Shown piece by piece: positions 42,845 through 49,021 of a stretch of 49,021 nt of DNA (positions are counted from its first letter, which is position 1; the number at the start of each line of letters is the position of its first letter). This DNA comes from Moorena sp. SS36440bin_2. Its GTDB lineage: Bacteria; Cyanobacteriota; Cyanobacteriia; Cyanobacteriales; Coleofasciculaceae. Under the pieces are notes generated by a model, which was not told the DNA's origin, did no database searches, and was given only the letters and a program-made list of their open reading frames with translations. Position numbers and translations under genes: made by a program. The stretch covers positions 1 to 49,021 of the forward strand of contig WTKN01000337.1 in NCBI GenBank assembly GCA_011524395.1, written 5' to 3'.

Positions 42845-43906
42845 ATGACAGAGTTAATGAATGCTGTGATTCTTACCGGATTTGGAGGACCAGAAAAACT
42901 GGTCTATACCCAAGTCCCTAAACCAGTACCGAAAAAGGGAGAAGTGTTAATTAAAGTTGGAGCTTGTTCTGTTAATAATACAGATATAAATACTCGAACA
43001 GGTTGGTATGCTGCAGAGAATAATTTTCAAGCTATCCTGCAAGATACCAAGGAAAATGACCTCAATAGTTCCGCTTGCTGGACACAACATGGGACTGAGT
43101 TCCCTCGAATTCAAGGCGCTGACATTGTTGGTCAAGTTGTCGAAATGGGTTCCGATGTAGAACCGCAACTCATTCATCAACGAGTTATGGTTGACAGTTG
43201 GATTCGTGATGAAACTTTAGATGACTATCAATATGTTGGAAGTGAATTAGATGGGGGATTTGCCGAATATGCCCTCATTCCAGCGACCAATGTTTATCCG
43301 ATTAAGTCTCCACTTTCCGATCTTGAACTCGCTACCTTTCCCTGTTCCTATTCCACAGCAGAAAATATGGTAACCAAGGGAAGAATTTCAGCAGCAGACA
43401 CGGTATTGATTATGGGGGCTTCCGGTGGCGTAGGGAGTGCCTTGATTCAATTAAGCAAAATTAGAGGAGCCAAAGTTATTGCCATTGTTGGCGCGAATAA
43501 AGAGCATTTTGCAGAGGAGTTAGGTGCTGATTATGTCTATCGACGAGATCAGCAATTAGCCTCTAATCTAGAGCCACATCTAATTACTGTTGCTCTAGAT
43601 GTGGTGGGAGGAGGTTATTTTAATTTGATGATTAAAGCGCTTCAACCCAGAGGAAGATATGTTTCTTGTGGTGCAATTGGAAATCCAATGGTTCCTTTAG
43701 ATTTGCGGGATTTGATTTACAAGGATTTAGAGATGATTGGAGCAACGCGGCTTGAACCTGAGGTGTTCCAGCAATTGGTTGGATATCTTGAAAAAGATCT
43801 TTTAAAACCTTTGATTGCTAAAGTTTTTAAACTTTCTGCAATTAAGGAGGCTCAGCAATTTTTTCAGACTAAAACATTTTTCGGTAAAGTGGTTATAACC
43901 CCTTAG
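42845..43906 (+). CDS. Zinc-independent MDR alcohol dehydrogenase/quinone oxidoreductase-like protein
   Basis: This 353-residue protein follows the medium-chain reductase plan. The N-terminal GroES-like domain contains KPVPKKGEVLIKVGACSVNN and QGADIVGQVVEMGSDV. The nucleotide-binding motif is LIMGASGGVGSALIQL, then KVIAIVGANKEHFAEELGADYVY. The catalytic zinc ligands of classical alcohol dehydrogenases are not in place, so it resembles quinone oxidoreductase or trans-acting enoyl reductases. It is the first gene of the block bounded by the nadC repeat. It could reduce an enone or enoyl intermediate of the pathway. Confidence 0.85.
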   Translation: MTELMNAVILTGFGGPEKLVYTQVPKPVPKKGEVLIKVGACSVNNTDINTRTGWYAAENNFQAILQDTKENDLNSSACWTQHGTEFPRIQGADIVGQVVEMGSDVEPQLIHQRVMVDSWIRDETLDDYQYVGSELDGGFAEYALIPATNVYPIKSPLSDLELATFPCSYSTAENMVTKGRISAADTVLIMGASGGVGSALIQLSKIRGAKVIAIVGANKEHFAEELGADYVYRRDQQLASNLEPHLITVALDVVGGGYFNLMIKALQPRGRYVSCGAIGNPMVPLDLRDLIYKDLEMIGATRLEPEVFQQLVGYLEKDLLKPLIAKVFKLSAIKEAQQFFQTKTFFGKVVITP

Positions 43907-43959
43907 TAAATAACTGATTGTATAGTTAAGATATAAAAGAGGTAAATTTATATCATTAA

Positions 43960-45366
43960 ATGAATATCACTTTAAAACTTTTAGATTGCACTCGCTCCAA
44001 ACACAACCTTACATTACTTTATCAATATGACGAAATAATTTTTACAACTACTCTCTGGTATTCAACAGTTGACTTTCATCAGCTTGAGTCTGAGTATAGT
44101 CAAGAATACATGGAAAAAATTTATTTCCATATTTTGTTATTTCATGGCTTAAAAATATTAAGTTTAAAACCGACTCATCTTGATTTAGGAAAATATGGCA
44201 ACTATTGGACAAATAATCTAGAAAAACTCTGGGAAGTAAGTGTTGAACAATGTTTAGGGCAGTGGCGGTATGAAACTGGTAATTTAGATTATCAAGGAGC
44301 CGAAATCATTCATCAAGATGTTACCACCATGAAAACAGAAGCGGTAACTCTAGTTCCAGGAGGGACTCCCTTGCTTCTTTGTAATGGTGGAGGTAAAGAT
44401 AGTCTACTGATGGCTCGTTTGTTGGACGATAATAGTGTTCCTTTTGATAGTTTCAGTATTAACCTACACACCCATGCTAATCCTGAAGAGTTGTTTGAAA
44501 TGCACGAACAACATCTCTATAAACTCCAAAATCCGCCACCCAAGATTCATCGTCAGTATATTATCGAGTCATTCCTCAATTCTCCAGCAGCTAAACTTCA
44601 TGGGGTAGAAGGTGTAGAGGTTTCTGAGATTAGAAACTATGAAGACTTACCCCTCGCTTATGGAATGTTTGGCATTCTTCCCATAATCCTTCAGGAGAAA
44701 TATACCCAACTTTGTTTTGGAAATGAAAAAAGTGCTGACAGCGAACAGGTTAAGGTGGGAAATCAGGTTATTAATCACGCCTGGTGTAAAAGTACGGAAT
44801 GCGAAATTATTTATGAAGAATATATTCAACAAGAATTTATCAGTAATCTGGCTATTTTTAGTTTGCTAAAACCCATGTCAGACCCCTTAGTTTATCGGCT
44901 GTTATCTCAAAAAGTTAGAGAAGAAGATCTCAAATTAGTTTACTCATGTAACACCAATCCTCCTTGGTGTAAATCCTGTCCTAAATGTGCCTATGTTTAT
45001 TTATCTTATATGGCTTCTCTTACTCCAGAGCAGGCAAATGAGGTTCAACACCTCTTAGGCAATGAAAATCTTTTTGATCGCCCAGATTTACAGCTTTATT
45101 ATCGACAGTTGATGGGGCTAGAATCTCATAATGCTTTTGAATGTGTGGGGGAAATCGAAGAAACAAAACTTGCTTTAGAAAAATGTGTTGAACGGGGATT
45201 TACTGGAGAGGCGATTAACGGCTATTCTAAAAACGCCCGTCTAGATAGGAGCGAATATCAAAAGTTGTGGGTAAAATACCACCAACTGGATTTATCCTAT
45301 CAGCGTCTGCCGCCAAAACTGATGGAAATTTTGATTCAAGAATGTCAAAAATTGGAGAATAAATAA
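43960..45366 (+). CDS. MurL-like PP-loop enzyme (adenylating epimerase family)
   Basis: This 468-residue protein resembles MurL, the enzyme that epimerises the terminal L-Glu of UDP-MurNAc-L-Ala-L-Glu using ATP. The PP-loop is LLLCNGGGKDSLLMARLL (about 140-157). It is followed by CFGNEKSADSEQ and by a C-terminal metal-type cysteine cluster WCKSCPKCAYVYLSY. The MurL role in cell-wall D-Glu supply is rare, and cyanobacteria normally use glutamate racemase. In a biosynthetic setting, a carboxylate-adenylating, stereo-inverting or tailoring function is more likely. I am fairly sure of the family but not of the substrate. Confidence 0.7.
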   Translation: MNITLKLLDCTRSKHNLTLLYQYDEIIFTTTLWYSTVDFHQLESEYSQEYMEKIYFHILLFHGLKILSLKPTHLDLGKYGNYWTNNLEKLWEVSVEQCLGQWRYETGNLDYQGAEIIHQDVTTMKTEAVTLVPGGTPLLLCNGGGKDSLLMARLLDDNSVPFDSFSINLHTHANPEELFEMHEQHLYKLQNPPPKIHRQYIIESFLNSPAAKLHGVEGVEVSEIRNYEDLPLAYGMFGILPIILQEKYTQLCFGNEKSADSEQVKVGNQVINHAWCKSTECEIIYEEYIQQEFISNLAIFSLLKPMSDPLVYRLLSQKVREEDLKLVYSCNTNPPWCKSCPKCAYVYLSYMASLTPEQANEVQHLLGNENLFDRPDLQLYYRQLMGLESHNAFECVGEIEETKLALEKCVERGFTGEAINGYSKNARLDRSEYQKLWVKYHQLDLSYQRLPPKLMEILIQECQKLENK

Positions 45367-45427
45367 AATTTTCTACTGGTTGTAAATCTTACACTCTATT
45401 GCCACAAAAAATAATCAGGAGGTCTTG

Positions 45428-46549
45428 ATGACAAGCAATGTAATCACAAAAGAGAGCTTTTTAACAGTTGCAGGTAAACGCTTCCACTATATCTGGTTGC
45501 GCCAAAATTGCTTATGTCCCGATTGTCGGCATCCAACTTCTTTCCAGGGGTTATTCGATCTCAGCGATCACCCCTCACCCCCAGAACCTTTATCTGTAGA
45601 GGAGAAGGATGGAGCGATCGAGATTACTTGGAAAGAAGAACCTCCTCATCGGAGTATATTCCCTGTCTCCTGGCTGCTGAATCGTGCTTACGATCCCTCG
45701 CCTCAGCAGCCCGAAGAGCAGAAAATTCTATGGGATCGGGCTTGCTTAGATACTCACCCACCCAAAAAGTACGATATTCATTCCTGTAGTCAAGATATCT
45801 GGATGAGTCAGCTTTTCCGATTGGGTTTTACCGTACTTAAGAATATAGCTGCTGACGATTTAGATACTTTCATCTCATCCATTGGACCGATTCACCAAAC
45901 AGAATACGGACGATTCACGGAATTAAAGGCAATTCCAAACAGCACAGATCTAAGTCAATCACCTACAGGTCATCGGTTGCGACTTCACACTGATCGATGC
46001 CACGTCCACGAGCCGCGTCTAGTACAGGTTCTATATTGTGTGGATAACAATGCTTCTGGCGGCGAATCGTTACTTGTTGATGGCTTTCGTATTGCTAAAG
46101 ATTTTCACCAAAATCATCCAGACTACTTTCAGATTTTGGCAAAAACCCCCTTGCAGTTTCAGGATTTTGACCCAATTCGAGGATATTTTTTCTCCCGCAA
46201 AACCCCGATTCTAGAACTAGACTGGGAGGGTAAAGTTGCTGGAATCTACTTTAGTGGCAAGACCTCTACTTGGAATCTACCTTTCGATGAGCTAGAAGCT
46301 TTTTATGAAGCCTATTCAGCTTTTTGTAGTTACTTAAAAAATCCAATTTACGAATACCGCTTCCGCCTTGAACCTGGAGACTGTTTGCTAGCGCAGAACT
46401 TTAGGATAATTCACGGACGAACAGCTTACGATACCCTCTCGGGACAGAGACATCTTAGATGGGCTACTATTGCTTGGGATTACATCAGCGCCAGGCATAA
46501 CTTTGAGATGGTTAAACACCTGTACCTCATGGAAAATTCATCAATTTAA
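45428..46549 (+). CDS. Gamma-butyrobetaine hydroxylase/TmpA-like 2OG-Fe(II) dioxygenase 2
   Basis: This 373-residue paralogue of the 34385-35476 enzyme starts at an ATG behind AGGAGG. The N-terminal cysteine cluster is WLRQNCLCPDCR. The catalytic domain keeps the iron ligands (LRLHTDRCHVH and FRIIHGRTAYD) and GGESLLVDGFRIA. The two differ in the segment following the H-x-D motif (LTYLNVGR against RCHVHEPR), which lines the substrate pocket, so they probably act on different positions or substrates. It follows the MurL-like gene and precedes the PhyH-family gene within the repeat-bounded block. Confidence 0.85.
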   Translation: MTSNVITKESFLTVAGKRFHYIWLRQNCLCPDCRHPTSFQGLFDLSDHPSPPEPLSVEEKDGAIEITWKEEPPHRSIFPVSWLLNRAYDPSPQQPEEQKILWDRACLDTHPPKKYDIHSCSQDIWMSQLFRLGFTVLKNIAADDLDTFISSIGPIHQTEYGRFTELKAIPNSTDLSQSPTGHRLRLHTDRCHVHEPRLVQVLYCVDNNASGGESLLVDGFRIAKDFHQNHPDYFQILAKTPLQFQDFDPIRGYFFSRKTPILELDWEGKVAGIYFSGKTSTWNLPFDELEAFYEAYSAFCSYLKNPIYEYRFRLEPGDCLLAQNFRIIHGRTAYDTLSGQRHLRWATIAWDYISARHNFEMVKHLYLMENSSI

Positions 46550-46654
46550 TGACCGGTGGTTGACTATAAAGTTGGAGTAACTTACAATATTTTTTTGTCG
46601 TACTTACAGTTACAGCAACAGACACTTTCATAAGTCTATAGAGGAAAGGAAAAC

Positions 46655-47578
46655 ATGATCAATAACAGCAACGTGGAAACAAACAAGGAAAAGATTTGCA
46701 CAACCCGTCCCCTGTCAAAGGAGCAAATTGCACAATACCATGATGAAGGATTTCTGATTGTCCCTAGTTTCTTTGACCCTGAAGAAGTTGCACCGATAAA
46801 GCAGGCTTTGCAACCCGATTCTGAGTTGAGTGGAATCTGGACACAATATGTAGATAATCATGGTACAACATGGATGGATAGCCATGGTCACTTGAATCAA
46901 CAACTAGCTTGGATAGAGTTAGGAGACTCTCTACTCAGTGTTATTCCTCGTACAGTTCGGATGGTCAATGCAGTCGAGGTACTTTTAGGAGGATTAGAGT
47001 CTTATCATTGGCACTCAAAAATAACAGTAAAAAATCCACATACCCAAGCCTGGATTGAATGGCATCAGGGCTATGGAGGCTGGTATAACGATGGTTGTTT
47101 ATACCCAGATTTTGTAACTTCCACGGTGGCTATTGACAAGAATACTAAAGAAAATGGATGTCTTCAGGTCATCAAAAAATCCCACTTAATGGGTCGCCTG
47201 GATCATAAAGTTTTTGATGGTGGAGGTGGGGCTCTACGTATAGATTCAGAATGGATGGACACAATTATAGACAGACTAGGTATTGTCTACTGTGAGCTGG
47301 AACCTGGTGATGCACTATTTATACATGCAAATACGATACATTGCTCAGGAGATAACCAAACCGATTTACCCCGAACAACTCTAACTTGTCACTACAATGC
47401 ACGATCAAACGAGCCATTCTGTTTGGAGCGAGTTCCACACCGTCGTTATCGTTTCCTGGAGCGCCTACCAGATACAAGCATTATTGAAAAGAACTACAGT
47501 TCGGTCCTGAATAGTCAGGTTTTCATGAAAAAAACATTTGATAAAATTATCACTTATGGGATGGAACCTGAAAAATGA
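46655..47578 (+). CDS. PhyH-family 2OG-Fe enzyme with HXG site (candidate halogenase)
   Basis: The 307-residue protein has the phytanoyl-CoA dioxygenase fold: RPLSKEQIAQYHDEGFLIV at the N-terminus, then WIEWHQGYGGWYNDGC, STVAIDKNTKENGCLQVIK, the distal iron ligand in HANTIHCSGDN (His229) and the 2OG-binding Arg in LPRTTLTCHYN. In close PhyH relatives the first motif reads WHQDYGYW; here Asp is replaced by Gly139 (codon GGC). Loss of that carboxylate, leaving a His-x-Gly...His site, is the mark of Fe/2OG halogenases such as SyrB2-, WelO5- and BesD-type enzymes, where halide takes the open position. A damaged hydroxylase is the alternative. The stop overlaps the ATG of a nadC fragment by four bases. 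Confidence 0.82.
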   Translation: MINNSNVETNKEKICTTRPLSKEQIAQYHDEGFLIVPSFFDPEEVAPIKQALQPDSELSGIWTQYVDNHGTTWMDSHGHLNQQLAWIELGDSLLSVIPRTVRMVNAVEVLLGGLESYHWHSKITVKNPHTQAWIEWHQGYGGWYNDGCLYPDFVTSTVAIDKNTKENGCLQVIKKSHLMGRLDHKVFDGGGGALRIDSEWMDTIIDRLGIVYCELEPGDALFIHANTIHCSGDNQTDLPRTTLTCHYNARSNEPFCLERVPHRRYRFLERLPDTSIIEKNYSSVLNSQVFMKKTFDKIITYGMEPEK

Positions 47579-47880
47579 TTCGTAAGACTATTCCCTATCC
47601 TATGACCATAGAAGTAGAGACAACAACTCTCGCGGAAGTAGAAGAGGCGATCGCCCACAATGCCGATATTATCATGTTGGATAATATGCCAGTTGAGCAG
47701 ATGGAGGTAGCAGTTAAGCTAATTCGTGTAAGCAACAACAACATTAAAATTGAGGCATCAGGTAATGTTACCTTAAAGACAATTCGTGCAGTGGCAGAAA
47801 CAGGAGTAGATTACATCTCCAGTAGTGCTCCCATTACTCGCTCTAGTTGGTTGGATTTGAGTATGAGATTGGGGAGTTGA
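47575..47880 (+). pseudogene. nadC C-terminal fragment
   Basis: This frame encodes only the last 101 residues of NadC (from IRKTIPYPMTIE), with one residue change from the intact copy (NNN for NNK). It lacks the N-terminal domain and the PRPP/quinolinate-binding residues of the first two thirds, so it cannot be an active enzyme. Its ATG overlaps the PhyH-family stop (ATGA) by chance of the junction, so it could be translated. It marks the right boundary of the duplicated nadC end (47578-47893). Confidence 0.9.
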
Positions 47881-47921
47881 GATCAGTTGAGATCAACAGT
47901 AGTTCAACGGCACATACCAAT

Positions 47922-48973
47922 TTACCGAATCCTTACAAATCCGATCTGACCAATCAACTCCTGACCTTGAGCCGAGAGTAACAAATTCTTATAAGCCATC
48001 CCCACTTGCTCCTCCAATTGCCCATTCTTCTTCACCACCACAAACAGATTGCGAGTAATCGGATACTCACCACTCCGAAACGCTTCGATATTCAAAAGAT
48101 TCCGTTGAGCAGGACATTGAGAACTCCTTACCAAAGGCTTTTGGTAAGGAGTCACCAACTGGTTAGGGTTACGACCCACTAGCAAGGGTACTTCCACCAT
48201 AGTTAATTGACACTCCCCGCTCGCTTTGTGACGGGGATTCCTAGATCTACGACCGGCCTTAAACCTCCGTGTCCAAATGGCAATATCTAAACCGAAATCC
48301 CGTCAAGACTAAGATTTTAGTTCAGTTCACGTGCATACCCAGCGGGCTAGTCTCGCGATAGCGTTTAGTTACTTTTTAAGAAGTGTCTTATAGAGTTCGT
48401 TGCTTCCCTGTTTCACCTGGTTTCGGCGTGCCCCGCCGTACCGTTGTTTTCTCAAAGTGTTTTTGCTGGGTTCACACACCAATTGTTAGTTGATGGTTGG
48501 GTTTTTAAGGAGGATTTTCCCTGCCCTCCGGGCATTACTTCTTTTAGGTCAAGCAGTGGCGGGTTTCTCTCCCGGTTGCGCCTCGGTTTCTCAGCCTGTA
48601 CCCATATCTATATAATACTCTACGCGAGGTATTGTCAATCCTTTTTGGCAAAATTGTGTCTAGGCGACTAAAGTCGCAGCGAGCCTACATCCGGTGGTTT
48701 AAAAACGCGGGGTTTTGGCTTGTGGGAGTTCCCATAAACCCGTAGGCACATTTGGCACTTGGGCAAAGGTTTGATTAGTCTCCGATGCTGCTGGAATAGC
48801 CCAATGGGCTGGTGACTGGCTCTGAGCTGGCTGTTGGGTGTTGTTTGGAAATTTGTTAAATACCTGGTTAATCTCTAAGTCAGATTTTACGGTAAACCAC
48901 CAAAAACTACCGCCTATTACACCAGTCGTTATTAAGATGGTTAAGACTAGAGTTGCGGTTTCGTTCTAGACAT
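47922..48973 (-). pseudogene. PstS-like phosphate-binding protein gene, deleted and interrupted
   Basis: Reading leftward from about 48973, a signal/anchor segment (LVLTILITTGVIGGSFWWF) and a linker lead to FAQVPNVPTGLW, the usual start of the mature domain in cyanobacterial PstS-like proteins. An element then intervenes (about 48206-48718). At 48200 YGGST resumes, but most of the binding domain is missing. The last part (PLLVGRNPNQLVTPYQKPLV, SQCPAQRN, EAFRSGEYPITRNLFVVVKK) follows in another frame. A frameshift also lies just after the start codon. The gene is therefore a multiply broken remnant, convergent with the nadC fragment. Confidence 0.75.
48206..48718. mobile_element. Insertion element remnant without transposase (IS200/IS605-like ends)
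   Basis: This segment separates the two halves of the PstS-like gene. One end has TCCCCG-CTCGCTTTGTGA-CGGGGA, a hairpin of the kind seen near IS200/IS605 termini in cyanobacteria; the other has the perfect palindrome GCGACTAAAGTCGC (about 48665-48678). It is more GC-rich than its surroundings. No tnpA or tnpB frame of useful length is present, so it would be a non-autonomous derivative or a decayed copy. The family assignment rests on end structures only. Confidence 0.45.
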
Positions 48974-49021
48974 CTCCAATAATCTGTAATCAAGTCGCAG
49001 CAATCAACCTAAGGGGATCAA

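Noticed and set aside
47575-47880. Independent small gene after the PhyH-family gene
   Set aside because: It is a near-identical copy of the nadC C-terminus lacking two thirds of the enzyme, so it is a duplication remnant and not a new gene.
48444-48671. 75-codon frame in the right-hand insertion segment
   Set aside because: The translation shows no transposase or other recognisable motif, and it lies in element-like DNA with hairpin ends.

Overview
The window comes from a filamentous cyanobacterium, most likely of the Moorena/Okeania type. The signs are abundant GCGATCGC (HIP1) sites, XisH/XisI and Uma2 genes, AT-rich spacers with short tandem repeats, and interspersed palindromic repeat modules of a kind I associate with Moorena. 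The assignment rests on sequence style and gene content only. No rRNA, tRNA or CRISPR array was seen.

Layout. (1) 1-13.5 kb is signalling: the start of an RTX protein gene, an FNR-like regulator with two matching palindromic boxes, a class III adenylate cyclase, a very large hybrid histidine kinase whose N-terminus looks transposase-derived, and a coupled operon of a di-haem cytochrome c peroxidase with two histidine kinase proteins. (2) 13.8-18.9 kb holds a symporter remnant, nadA, and then nadB translationally coupled to a sarcosine/dimethylglycine-type N-methyltransferase, followed by a NADAR protein. (3) 19.1-37.4 kb is a biosynthetic core: a methyltransferase fused to a beta-rich domain, a fumarate-reductase-like flavoprotein, a free-standing MetH C-terminal half, a frameshifted methyltransferase, a single-module NRPS-PKS (A-PCP-KS-AT-KR-ACP-TE), a sulfotransferase-like protein, a TmpA/TmpB-like oxygenase pair and a beta-propeller glycosidase-like protein. 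(4) 37.7-40.1 kb is a Uma2 plus double XisH/XisI block flanked by a duplicated leader. (5) 40.1-47.9 kb has a plant-type nicotinamidase, an SDR, nadC, and a 4.8 kb block (MDR reductase, MurL-like enzyme, second TmpA-like oxygenase, PhyH-family enzyme) that ends in a second, truncated copy of the nadC 3' end. (6) 47.9-49.0 kb is a decayed PstS-like gene carrying an insertion element remnant.

How it may work together (inference). Quinolinate synthesis (NadB, NadA), NadC and nicotinamidase all lie around one megasynthase whose adenylation domain appears to lack the Asp that binds an alpha-amino group. This suggests that a carboxylic acid without an alpha-amino group, possibly nicotinate or an N-methylated pyridine carboxylate, is loaded, extended once with malonyl-CoA, ketoreduced and released by the thioesterase. 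The surrounding N-methyltransferases, 2OG/Fe oxygenases and HD oxygenase suggest handling of quaternary-ammonium substrates. The PhyH-family enzyme has Gly in place of the iron-binding Asp (HQG instead of HQD), the signature of Fe/2OG halogenases, so a halogenation step is plausible. I do not recognise the product; the cluster may be undescribed.

The locus shows repeated remodelling: a nadC 3' duplication, a scar of a methyltransferase 3' end, duplicated leaders, two MITE-like elements, in-frame repeat insertions in two genes and several pseudogenes.
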